A stretch of DNA of 64,000 nt from Leptoclinus maculatus (Eukaryota; Chordata; Actinopteri; Perciformes; Stichaeidae), in NCBI GenBank assembly GCA_032191485.1, contig JAVDOI010000009.1, forward strand, positions 19,014,343-19,078,342. Direction: 5' to 3'. The translations under genes were made by a program, and so were the position numbers. Shown here piece after piece: positions 23,739-35,460 of the stretch. The number at the start of each line of letters is the position of its first letter. Position 1 is the first letter of the stretch. The notes beneath the pieces were generated by a model that saw only the letters and a list, made by a program, of their open reading frames with translations, did not search any database and was not told the DNA's origin.

Positions 23739-25991
23739 CACTTATCTATAACCTCCTGGTCCATATACAGTAGAAAACTAATCATTCTCAATTCATTGGT
23801 TAAAGCAGTTTAGTCTTATCTTTTCTGACAGACTTGTTCTTTTAAATGAACACTTTCTTCCCGATGAAGGTTTCTGTCTGGCTTTTATTGAACAGGACGT
23901 CCCTCTAACAATTACTATAGTTGCAGTTTCTGCACTTACAACCTGTTTTTACTATGCCGACTCTGACAATTATCAGAGTAAGTTGAACCCAAAATGAATT
24001 CATTAACTTGTCTTTTCCATTCAGTACAACATAGAAGCACACATGACTACATATTGATAAATGATAGAAAAACACATTAAGGCTATCATCATTAAATTTA
24101 CACTAAATATATGAGATTACATGTAAAGAATATATCGATATCTGAGATCAAAACACTCTTAGCTCAATATAAGGAAAGAAATCATCAAAGAGAATGAAAC
24201 TTAAATGAGGATAAATCATATTAATAAAAAGTCAATTACATCTTAAGATAGCACTTCCTATGTGGCTATAGATTACTGCACTGTTGTTGTTTTTGCACAG
24301 TACCTTTTGAAAAGATGCCTGGAAGTCTGGAATGTGTCTGGGGACACTAGTTGTTGCACTATGACCATTAATTGCATTTTATTATGTTGTGCTATGCTCT
24401 ATTGCACATGTTTGTATGTCTTATGACATTTTGCTATTTTTCAAATATTTTAATAAAGAAGTTCATGTTTCAAGTTCAAGTACATGGAATCTTAGAAAAT
24501 CCTTTTTTTTTACCGTGGTATCGAAATTGGCATCGAGAATCGTGTTATTTTACTGGTATTGGCACCGACTACTGAATTGTTGGTATCGTGACACCCCTAG
24601 TCACACATTATTATCAGTATCAGTACCATGTGCTGAGGCATTCTAAATCTCTGGTTATTCGAAGTTCCCACTGTGAGTGATGACGTCCATATATTTGTGT
24701 TGATAATACAAGAGATAGAGGAGCTTTAAATCTACAACTGGAAACGTGATTTAGAATCACACTGTTTTTCCACATCTATGTATCGGTATATAAATTGTGC
24801 ACAGCATCTAAAGTTGCACAAAACCGACTGTTTAAAATGATGTATGTCCAGTACTACAGTTGCCAACTCCAACTTGGCCGTTTTCTGTATTCCGTAGTTG
24901 TTGCTTTCTACATGATGCAAGACACCAATTAACACATAATTAGTTACAAATTTACAATTTAGAAGATTTGCTTAAAACATTGACTGTGTATCTTAACCAT
25001 TTCCTTCTACAATCAAATAGAGGAAGGAAGAAATATTCTTCTTTCTGTGCTGTACACAATTAAGAAACATGAGGTCACATATCTTAAACTTGCCCAAATC
25101 AATGCTGCATCATTTGCGATGAAACATTTGTTTTATTTGATGCAATAAATGTCTGTGAACATCCAGTCCACATTTGGTGAAATTTGGATCATTATTTCCA
25201 GAGATACATGTGATAAGGCAGACGCTGTTCCTTTTGGAGAAGCCTACATTTTCACTATTTGCGGTTTTGGGTAGAATCCAAACATCAACCAAAAAAACTA
25301 ATTCAGCAGTAAAATATTTTGTACAACTGTCATTTTTTTTTATAAAGCTAGACATATCATAAGTTAGGAAAAGCCTGGTTGTGCTTTGTTCTACCTCGGG
25401 TGTGTGGTTATACATGTATGTTGGTACATAGATGGTTATAAGAAGTTGTACTCGGAGGGACTTAGGACCCAGGGGAATGTAAGTGAAGCAGGGCAACCTG
25501 GGAGAGGGTCTGTATCATGACAGTAATGTGCATGTGGAGTCATGCTAATAAAGAGTTGCAGTTAAGAGCAGGTTGTTCTCACATGCTTATATGTTTATTT
25601 AAAAACACGACAGGGTGTATCTCAAAAACTAAAGGGATTTTGGGGGATTTGTTCCACTACTAGCAGTCTTTACTGCAGAGGTTTGGTACACAGGTAGGCA
25701 GTCAGTAAACTAATCTAAAACAGGGAATCCTAAAAAAATTAATGTGAAAACAAGGAAAACATAACTTAGGGAACTTGACGAGGTGTTACGATGTCATTTC
25801 TGAATGTAAACTGACGCTTTAATATCGTATTATATATAAAAATAAACACCATAAAACAGATACAAAATATCCACAATCAGAAAAATAGTTGCCTCTGTAT
25901 GAACAACTCAGGAAGGGCAACATGGTTCACTTTGGTTGTTCAACATGATGTGTTCACGCGCAGTATGGACGCATATATTCTTTACATGTAA

Positions 25992-26119
25992 TCTGTATGT
26001 TTTCATATTAACTTCCACTGTTACTGTATGTCTTCATATTAACTTCTACTGTTACTGTATGTCTTCATATTAACTTCCACTGTTACTGTATGTCTTCATA
26101 TTAACTTCCACTGTTACTC
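25992..26119. repeat. Minisatellite, 4 x 31 bp
   Basis: The unit TCATATTAACTTCCACTGTT plus ACTGTATGTCT recurs with a strict 31-bp period: the CATATTAA core starts at 26004, 26035, 26066 and 26097. The copies differ by only one to three bases. Confidence 0.9.
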
Positions 26120-26554
26120 TACAGCTGTTAGAATAGTGGCCTATCTTCTATTTGCAATTAATATGCATTCAATCCAGTTCTATTAATTCAATTAAAATGA
26201 TAATCTACTCTGGCTGTGGTCATTACAGTGAACAGTGTGTACAGTGTGATGAGAGGGCACGTGAGCCCTTGTTGCTGTAGTTCATCTCCTTGGAGCAGAG
26301 GCTGCATTCAGCATACCCTGCCTCATCAATGTATTTAAAACACTGTGACAGCAGGAAGCTGTACTCACATCTGTTTAGACCTCCACCTTTATCCAGGCCC
26401 AGCTCCACTCACATCTCAGCCCTGAAGCTCTTTGACCTCATCATCTCATCAGTATCTGGGCCTTTCATTCTACTTTGAGTTAAAAACAGCAACCAGATCC
26501 GCCGGTGTTCTGGTTTAATGTTAACGAGTGACCGCGTGAACTGAACCGGAACAC

Positions 26555-26572
26555 GGGGGGGGGGGGGGGGGG
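26555..26572 (+). repeat. Homopolymer of 18 G
   Basis: An uninterrupted run of 18 guanines. It could form G-quadruplex DNA and is error-prone in sequencing, so the length is uncertain. Confidence 0.85.
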
Positions 26573-26849
26573 CTTCATGTTTCATCACGTTACGTTTTTT
26601 CCTCCTAATTCGCGATAATGACGAACGTTAAAAGTCGAGAGTTCCGCGTGTAGTTCCGCATGTAGTGGACGTTAACTTAATCCAGCAAGTCTGAACGGTA
26701 ACGGAACATAACGTAACTTAAACTGTAACGGAGGGAAATGAAGACGCTGTAGACATCTTAACGCTCCAATCGGAGAAACGCTGGCCGGCTGCCATCGGGA
26801 CATGCAACTGAAGAAAAGTGCGAACAGTGGAGATCGAAATGCTTGGTTA

Positions 26850-27665
26850 AAATGAATAGTTAAATAAGTAAATGTAAACTAATATGCAAAGCTCCTGGTT
26901 AGCTCCAGTCGTATATTTACAAATATTTTATATCCAGCCATGTTCTCCTGAAGGAGAATGTCTGTTTGTTTCTTACATGAATGCATGCCTGAGAGATTTG
27001 TATTTAACAGTATATTGTTTGCATCTTGCAATAAATATTGATATGTTCTTGATCACTTTGTGTTGTGTCTATTTGCCTTTTCTGTTAAAAAACTATGGGT
27101 TTTGAGGCACTGCTGACCTTTCAATGTCATTTATAAATGCTTTATAAGGCATAAATAGTCCTCACTTTAGATGAGCTCACACAAAATACTTTACTAAGGA
27201 CTAGTAACTACCTTAATAAATCATTAATTAATCATGAATTGCAGTATTAATACACATTTATAAAGCATATATTAACATAGTCCCTAACCATTAGTGCATA
27301 TCTAAATGATTATATATATAAATGCATGAATAATGTACATCTAAATAAGTTATTCATCATTTACTAACACTTTATAAATTATCTTATTAATCATCTACAA
27401 CTCCTTAATAATTGGTTTGTAAAATATATAATACTTTATTTACAAATGGGGAATCCATCATTTATAAAGTATGAAAACACAATAATAGAACACATAATAG
27501 ACGAGCTTATTAATCAAGAATAAAACATTTATAACTGTTGTTATGAACTGCATACTAATTAATTATTAATGTAGGAACAATGCTTTATAAATGATGAATT
27601 AAGTGTTTACTCATGCTTAACTAATGCTTCATAGTGTGTAGTTATTATAAAGTGCTACAGATTTT
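26850..27665 (+). repeat. Unclassified repeat 'X', right part
   Basis: Nearly 800 bp match 34190-34990 in inverted orientation, from GAGATCGAAATGCTTGG to the ATAGTGTGTAGTTATTATAAAGTGCTA end. Both copies keep a 72-73-codon frame starting MQSSWLAPVVYLQ. I take that as a by-product of high identity, not a gene. Confidence 0.85.
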
Positions 27666-29796
27666 TTTTATTTTATTTGGTCTCATCATTAGTATGAGTA
27701 TAGTTGCATCAATATGAATTGTTATAATACCTGCAGACTCTGCAATGAAACAGCTGTAAAAGGTAAGTTTTCACCGGTACATTTATTACGTATTGGTCAC
27801 CCATTAAAAATGATAAAATCTTCTGCTTTACCAGTGTAATTGTATTAAACAATACGTATACTGTCTACAACTGTCTACAATTAAAAAAAAATTCACATTG
27901 TGCTAACTGTGTATCTGTTTAATTTCAACTGTGCTATCAAACATATATTTAGTTAATGCTACTTTGCATGTTGACTGAGCACTTTGAACTGACTGGGTTT
28001 TAGACAGCACTTGTGTTTAAAGATCTCCATCATAATCTTCACACAGACTGTGATTTTATCAGTTTGAATCTGAGTGTTTTCAACCAAAAAAAACATTTCA
28101 AACCAAGTTTAGAAAAGGGGAGCTCCATGTTTTCCCAGTGGTACAGTGATCTGACATGCATATTACATAGAAAAACACTAACAACGTGAAGAGTATTCAG
28201 GTGCTCTAAAGGTTGAGTAAAGTGCTCTGAAATCCAATTCAATCATTGGCTCGGGAAGGGTAAGTGGTGATGGGGGGATATTGTACGATATCACAACATC
28301 ACCATGCGGCCTCAGTAGAGGGAGAGATAGAATCAAAGCCTCTTCTTCTATTAAAGTAACTTTAATGGTAGAAAAGGATGGGAGAGATGGGAAAGACTCC
28401 CATGTTAATGACTTGTGAGCCTCCATGTCATCGTGATAGTTGTATGATTACATATTTGGTTGTGTGCCGCTATCTTCACGGTTTTATTACAGTATACTGT
28501 ATACTTACAGTACATAGTACGTTTTGTGCCGTGCTGGGTTAAAAGAGCATTAACGTTACATTTGATCAGCCTTTCTCAGCTTATACATGTATGTTTCTTG
28601 GCTGTAAGTTAGTCTGGTGGCTAACTCAGCTGACAACTATGTAGTCTATGTATGGGCATATCACAGACATATCCATATTCAATGTTATTTTCTCTTACTG
28701 TTGTATCTTGTTTTGCTATGTGTTGTATCTTTGTATTATATGATTGTATGTCTTGGTCTGAAGCTGGTTTAGTTTGTATGTTGGAAAACCAACAAACAGA
28801 GTGATAAAAGAAACGTGTTGGTCTTTCCTCTCATGTTGTTGATGAAGGTCAAACATGCTTTTACATAATCTTGATTATTGTTTGATTACGGTTGTCTTTT
28901 ATTTATTTATCTATTCTTTCATTTTTAATCGGGCGCACTTGGTGAAGTGTAGGCTTATGTTGAAGATGTTTCAGGTGTGCTTTCAGGTGTAACTGTGGGC
29001 CTGCATGCACAGTGCATTCATCCATCACATGTGCAGACCAGCTCACTACCAACATTACTGCACTGTCTGAATCAGAGGACTACATGCTTTCACGTAAGTT
29101 TTTATACGTTTTTTATTTATTTTACAGTATTTCAGTTAACCAGCAGTAGCCTAAAGCAAAGTAACACCGTCTGCTAGTTTTTGCTTGCTAACGTTAGCTG
29201 TTACTATGTGGGATGTAATGTTAGCTTGATTGAGCATGCTAACGTTTATTGTGGACTTTTCTCTTTTCAATCCGTTCTTTATTGTTGACATTTATTTTAT
29301 AAATTAGTTGTTAACTTTAAACTCAATATTTGCACACAGACTGCACTGTCGGCTCACATTTTCAAAGTATGTAAGTTAACTTGCTAGCTAGCAAACTCAC
29401 CACTGGGCACATTGCAATGTTATGCATTTGACAGATTAATTGATTGATTATGTTTACGATATGGTGACATTTTTAATTTCTATCTGTGTATGACTAAATA
29501 CAGCCTGAGTAAAAAAACTGTATTTCCATTTGAATCCAGTTGTTTTGTTATTGAGTTATTTATTATTTCCTGTCAATTCTCAGAAATTACCCATAAATTC
29601 CAGTTAATTCCCATGAAAAGTTTACTTTCCCATGGAACATTTAAAGATTTTCAACCCTAGGGCATACTTTATATTGAATTGATGTAAAAAAAAACACCAA
29701 AAACTAGGTAATTTCCTTCCTACATACTCCTCAGCCTGGTAAAGACAGTTTGTCTCATAGCTGTTTGTCTCCTATTTGTCTCTTGTGCTGTTTATA
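27666..29796. other. Upstream region of the USP gene, no coding exon seen
   Basis: AT-rich DNA. A stretch ending ATGCTTTCAC|GTAAGT near 29094 has a good donor and might be an upstream untranslated exon, but I could not fix its acceptor. GCTAACGTTAGC-type palindromes occur near 29190-29245. Confidence 0.35.
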
Positions 29797-29900
29797 GGAC
29801 GGCTACAGAGGCTGGAGCCACCATAGATTAAACCGATAAGACACCTCAGTAGTGCTCAAAACACTTTACACCACTGAAATATTACTTCTGGTGTGGATGC
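29797..29900 (+). other. Probable untranslated 5' exon of the USP37-like gene
   Basis: A 104-bp block has a clean acceptor before it (TGCTGTTTATAG) and a strong donor after it (GCG|GTGAGTG). It contains no useful ATG and lies about 420 bp upstream of the first coding exon. It is inferred from splice sites only. Confidence 0.4.
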
Positions 29901-29954
29901 GGTGAGTGTTTTTCTTCCCCCCTAGTATTCAAAATGTACTTAATTAATGAAATT

Positions 29955-30070
29955 TCAATATACAGTGTATATATATATATATACTGTATATGTATATATA
30001 TACATATATATATATACAGTATATATATATTAATATATATATATATATATATAAAACATACACACACACA
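29955..30070. repeat. TA-rich microsatellite with a CA end
   Basis: Long alternating TA tracts broken by CAGTATA/TACAGTATA units, grading into ACACACACA. It lies between the untranslated exon and the first coding exon of the USP gene. Confidence 0.85.
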
Positions 30071-30320
30071 TATACACTAATTACACACAGACTTGTAACA
30101 TGACATCATAGTTAGAATCTAGAACTGTACTTTAGAATCTAATGAGGTAACTAGTATTCTGTCACAGAATTGCCTTTGCCAGATAGCAGCAATTTACTGT
30201 CAGTCAGTCAGTTTCAACAAGAGTTATCACAACGTTTCGTTGGTTTTCCTGTTGTAGAAAGTTTAGTTTTATTTCTTTTACTACTGTCAGTCTCAGTCAG
30301 TTTTAACAAGATTTATCAAG

Positions 30321-33300
30321 ATGTTTCGTTGGTTTTCCTGTTGTGGAAAGGTTTGTTTTCTTTCTTTTACTACTGTTAATATGACCTTGACCTTATTTCC
30401 ACTTTACAGTTCACAGTGAGATACTTTCTGTGAAGCCAGTTTATATCCTATGTGTAGATACATTATGTTTTCCATACATTTTCATCTTGTTTGTTCTTTT
30501 TTACACTGTACAGAAATCTAAATATGCTGTGGATGTGCTGGCAGATGAGATCCGACAGACACACGGCTCTCAGAGAAGGTAAAGAGATGTAAAACTCAAA
30601 GTGCTGCCCTGACTATTTCGTCATCGTAATGGTCAGGTGGATTAGCTTCCTTGTTTAGTGGGTAGATGATTTTATACAAAGTGCTGAACAGTGTCAAGAG
30701 ACAAAAAAACCCTGATCCTGGTCCTGTTAGTACCAGAGCTGTAGACCTGAGACTGGACAGCTGACCTGGACATGTCTCCTGTCAGAAATGACTCAGTTGT
30801 ACATTTTGCAGAAGCAACACTAAAGAAAGTATTGCAGATGGCAGTTTGTAGCTTTACACCTTCTGTGTTTATTAGTCCTATAAGCCAGTGGGCTTGATGC
30901 ATGATGATGCTGATGCATTTTACTCTGAAATATTGAACAAAGAAACTGTTGGTAAAGGAACAATAAAAGAGAAAAAAAACGTATACAATCTCACCAAAAT
31001 GAACTGAATCCACTTGGTCTCAGCTATATAAAACACTATTAACACAGATTTGAAAGCAAAAATTATCATGTTGTTCCATTCTAATGTAACATTTAGACGC
31101 CTAAAAGACATGCATCATGACTGCAGGTTTGCTTATGAAGACTTAAGACTTGTCTTGGACTCTGAGAGTCTTGAGATTTGAGTTGGGCTCACCCTGAATG
31201 ACTCAAAAACTGTTCTAGTGATGATCCCTCTAAATGATTTCTGATTTCTTCTGAGCATTAGTATAAAAAGAACTGTGTTTGTCTTTATCCCCAGTGTCTC
31301 TGTCCCTCACACTCTCATCCTGACTACATTTTATTTTATTTAATTCTCAAATATAATGTTCACAGTTATACAACAGTGTTTCTCTTCATCACCAGTGTTG
31401 CCACCTCACAAGTTGACAAATCCACTGATGCAGGAAAGGCTAAGAGACCATGGTGGTTCCGTCTGTACAGGGTACGTATGTTTGACACAAAGTGCAGCAC
31501 TCAAAATTAACTAGATATGTATTGTGTATGTAGTGTATGAGTGTGCCTTTTCATGATTTAATCAGTATTTGTTTTCTACCAACAGAAAAAAAGTCGGGTC
31601 ACGCCAGTTTCTGAAGAGCAGAACCTGAAGGAGCAGGACCAGGAGGAGGTGGTGGAGTTTAAAGGCCTCACAGAGGAAGAGGAAATACGTCTTGGGGTAC
31701 ATGAGACAGTTCTTCAGAGAGAAGAGAAGAGCGAAAACAACACCGAGACCCTCAGACAGCAGAAGAAGGAGCAGGACCAGGAGGAGGTGGTGGAGTTTAA
31801 AGGCCTCACAGAGGAAGAGGAAATACGTCTTGGGGTACATGAGACAGTTCTTCAGAGAGAAGAGAAGAGCGAAAACAACACCAAGACCCTCAGACAGCAG
31901 AAGAAGGAGCAGGACCAGAAGGAGGTGGTGGAGTTTAAAGGCCTCACAGAGGAAGAGGAAATACGTCTTGGGGTACATGAGACAGTTCTTCAGAGAGAAG
32001 AGAAGAGCGAAAACAACACCAAGACCCTCAGACAGCAGAAGATCAAGTGTCTTGGGTGAGTGCATATATACACACACACACACGCACACACACACACACA
32101 CACACGCGCACACACACACGCAAGACTGTATCCATCATATCAAAGTAAAACAGCTACTGGGAGAAAATTAACTCCAGTTTGAGAACATGCCATTAAGGAA
32201 TTAATGATATTCACATGTGTTTTTTTGCTTGTTATGTTTGTGTCTCAGGCTCCCGAACCTAGGACAGATCTGTTACATGAACTCCTGCCTGCAGAGCCTC
32301 CTGACACTGGAGGACTTCGTCACAGCCATCAGCTGCCAGGAGCATCTCTGGAATTTGATCCCTGAGGCTGCACTTATGAGGTACAGCACGGCTCAGACAC
32401 AACCACTACATTTATTCTCAAGTTGTACTCTGAACACCAAAATCTTAATGGTAGAGAAAATACCTCTGACCCCTTTTACCCCCTCTCCAGATCATTTATG
32501 GACATCAAAAGGTCTCACCTCTCAGACGATGCCCTCCACAAAATCAGCCTCCTAGCTGCATTCAAGGACACGATTTGGTCTCCGGAGTTCCAAGATCTTC
32601 ACCAGAAGGTGAGTAAGCCGGTTCTGTGGTTTGTTGTTTCACCACTTCCTGGTTATTATAAACTCTGTGTATAAACTTGTATGATTGTGTGCATGTACCT
32701 GCAGGATGCGCACGAGTTGCTCACCTCCGTGCTGGAGCAGATGAGATGCTTAAGCCCAATGATCCAGATGATGGCAGCCAGCATGGGCAGATCCTACAGC
32801 TGTCCTGTGGAGGATCACATGGTCTTTAAAATGGTTAACACCAGGACCTGCAAGGGGTACGACTACATACACATCACACACAATATATCTACCAGCATGT
32901 CAAAGCATTATGCAGCTGTAGTATAACTGTATTGTCCTTTTTAATGTGTAGGTGCAGTTTAGGATCCACTAGAGAGGAGCTGTTTACAAACCTCTCCCTG
33001 GATGTGGTACCTGGAGGCGTAGAGCAGATGCTCCAGGATTACCTGACGGTAAGAAACACCTCCTCTCATTCATTCACAATAGAACCGACTGATATGATCA
33101 TCATATGATGTAGACAACACTGACACATTTCTATCCAAACCACCACCACTGCTTGTGTCAGTATGTGTATAAATATGTTACGTTGTTATTTTGCTGTCGT
33201 GCCGTTAATCCAGTATAGAAGTGAAACCATGTTTGTTATGTGCTGTTCTGCAGGAGAAAGAGTTGGAGTACAACTGTGAGTGCGGTGCCACCACTTCGGG

Positions 33301-34111
33301 CCAGCGCTTGTCATTTCTAACCATGCCAAGGTGAGTGACATCACATCCATCACAAATGGCCAAACTGCTGACCACCGTGCTCAGTGGTGATACTGGTTAG
33401 CCCAGTGGTATCAACAAACTGGGCTCCACTGACCCTAGGGAGGGATTGTGAAGTGTTTAACATATTAAATACCAATGGAAACACCTGGTGCTCATATCTT
33501 TTCTCTCTGTCTACAGAGTGCTGGTCTTGCACCTGAAGCGCTTCAGGTTTACTCCACCTTCCCAGCTTACAAAGATACGTAACCCGGTCGTCATCCTCAG
33601 AGAGCTGGTGGTGTCATCCAACCAGGTAAAGAAAAACTAAATGACCCGATAGCAAACAAAAGTATCAGACTGGGGCTGATACAAGTAAATGTTTGAACTG
33701 GTGCACAACTCTGATTTACTGGGTTTATTTTCAGGATGTTAGCTGCTACAATCTGGTCAGCACCATCAACCACATCGGCCTCACAACAAGAAGGGGTAAG
33801 ATAATCAGTTCTTTTACTTATACTCATATTTCTTTTTTTAAGACTTTAAGGCAGTTCATGCAACAGTGCTTCCTCTCCTGTTAGGACACTACATCTGTGA
33901 CGGGGTGGATCAAGATGTGGGAGAGGAGGACCCAACTGACCGCTGGTTCACCTACAACGACGCAGAGGTCACTGAAACAAGCGGCGACTCTGTGTGTGCC
34001 AAGCGGAAATGTACCTCCTACATCCTTTTCTACAGAAGACAGTTAAAAGACAGACAGACTGGAGAGGGATTTAGAAATCCACTGCTCAGCAGCAGACCCC
34101 CCTGGCGGTAG
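30321..34111 (+). CDS. USP37-like ubiquitin carboxyl-terminal hydrolase, short form
   Basis: This is a cysteine protease predicted to remove ubiquitin from substrates. Exons: 30321-30350, 30514-30578, 31396-31471, 31586-32055, 32249-32380, 32491-32608, 32705-32856, 32952-33048, 33254-33330, 33517-33625, 33735-33795, 33885-34111. The sum is 1614 nt, or 537 residues. It starts MFRWFSCCGK. Residues about 72-209 are three near-identical 46-residue repeats. The USP catalytic core follows: Cys box LPNLGQICYMNSCLQSLL (Cys near 222, oxyanion Asn kept), DAHELL near 298, VLVLHLKRFRF, and the His box GHYICDG (His near 464) with WFTYNDAEV supplying the third residue. The zinc-finger-like pair is reduced to NCECGATTSG. 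The best family match is USP37/26/29, but the N-terminal PH-like domain is missing. An AATAAA follows at 34157. All catalytic residues are present, so activity is plausible. Confidence 0.88.
31628..32041 (+). repeat. Three in-frame 138-bp coding repeats in the USP gene
   Basis: The unit starts KEQDQEEVVEFKGLTEEEEI and ends TLRQQK. Its copies start at 31628, 31766 and 31904, exactly 138 bp apart, all inside one exon. They differ at only a few bases (E/K changes such as TETLR against TKTLR). Each holds EEEEIRLGVHETVLQRE, which resembles a ubiquitin-interacting motif. Confidence 0.95.
32068..32122 (+). repeat. CA microsatellite directly after a USP exon donor
   Basis: An ACACAC run with a few G interruptions starts about a dozen bases after the donor of exon 31586-32055. 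Confidence 0.9.
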
Positions 34112-34189
34112 CCACCTGCGTCTGTATATATGTATATATGTAGATGTATATATGTAAATAAATTATTTAATATTCAAGATTTTTTGGTA

Positions 34190-35452
34190 GCACTTTATAA
34201 TAACTACACACTATGAAGCATTAGTTAAGCATGAGTAAACACTTAATTCATCATTTATAAAGCATTGTTCCTACATTAATAATTCATTAGTATGCAGTTC
34301 ATAACAACAGTTATACATGTTTTATTCTTGATTAATAAGCTCGTCTATTATGTGTTTCATTATTGTGTTTTCATACTTTATAAATGATGGATTCCCCATT
34401 TGTAAATGAAGTATTATATCTTTTACAAACTAATAATTAAGGAGTTGTAGATGATTAATAAGATCATTTATAAAGTGTTAGTAAATGATTAATAACTTAT
34501 TTAGATGTACATTATTCATGCATTTATATATATAATGATTTAGATATGCACTAATGGTTAGGGACAATGTTAATATATGCTTATAAACACGTATTAATAC
34601 TGCAATTCATGATTAATTAATGATTTATTAAGGTAGTTACTAGTCCTTAGTAAAGTGTTTTGTGTGAGCTCATCTAAAGTGAGGACTATTTATGCCTTAT
34701 AAAGCATTTATAAATTACATTGAAAGGCCAGCAGTGCCTCAAAACCCATAGTTTTTTAACAGAAAAGGCAAATAGACACAACAAGTGATCAAGAACATAT
34801 CAATATTTATTGCAAGATGCAAACAATATACTGTTAAATACAAACCTCTCAGGCATTCATTCATGTAAGAAACAAACAGACATTCTCCTTCAGGAGAACA
34901 TGGCTGGATATAAAACATTTGTAAATATACAACTGGAGCTAACCAGGAGCTTTGCATATTAGTTTACATTTACTTATTTCATTATTCATTTCATACCAAG
35001 CATATCGATCTCATTCACATCCACTCCACATATAACAGCTAGTTAGCCAATGAATATTAAACTGCATGTAGTCAACTACTGATGCTAACACACTCCCATC
35101 GGCCCAGAGTTATTTATTTATTAATTTCTTGTATACAGTCATTATATTGCCTTCACTTTTATTTTGAAATATTCTTCTTTCCGGGTTACCTGTTGTGCTC
35201 TGCGTCTCGTTTTAAAGGAAAAAACAAAAAAGGGATTTGCAAAAACGAAATACGGCTCGTTATTTGACTTTCTGTGGTTTTTCCGTTTTTGAATTCAGAC
35301 AGAACCAAAAACGGAAATACGACCACCCATTTCCGTTTTCCCGTTTTTTGGTTTGAAACGAAAAACGAGAATACTGGTATACATGGTATTTCCGTATTTT
35401 CGTTTCATCGAATGAACGGTAAAACAGATGACTAAAGCGTACACGGACCGAG
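34190..35452 (-). repeat. Repeat 'X', most complete copy, inverted
   Basis: Read on the minus strand, it begins with the segment matching 23353-23738, continues through about 90 bp of its own, then the segment matching 26850-27665, and ends TAGCACTTTATAATAACTAC near 34190. Order and relative orientation equal those of the two plus-strand parts. It lies immediately after the polyadenylation signal of the USP gene. Its class is unknown; there is no RT or transposase. Confidence 0.8.
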
Positions 35453-35460
35453 TGGACTGA

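Larger units (their letters stand above)
23739..26849. other. Non-coding segment separating two parts of repeat X
   Basis: About 3.1 kb without a recognisable gene. It contains a degraded transposon-like fragment near 24515-24600 (GGTATCGTGACACCCCTAG), the 31-bp minisatellite at 25992-26119 and the G18 run at 26555. I found no inverted termini at its edges. Confidence 0.5.

Noticed and set aside
25992..26119. CRISPR-like array
   Set aside because: The repeats are directly adjacent without unique spacers and this is a vertebrate genome, so it is a minisatellite.
26884..27105. Open frame of 73 codons, repeated at 34739-34957
   Set aside because: Both lie inside inverted copies of repeat X. 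The similarity follows from DNA identity, with no start context or known domain.
31562..32119. 185-codon minus-strand frame with three repeats
   Set aside because: Antisense of the triplicated USP exon, which has splice sites and a USP domain downstream on the plus strand.
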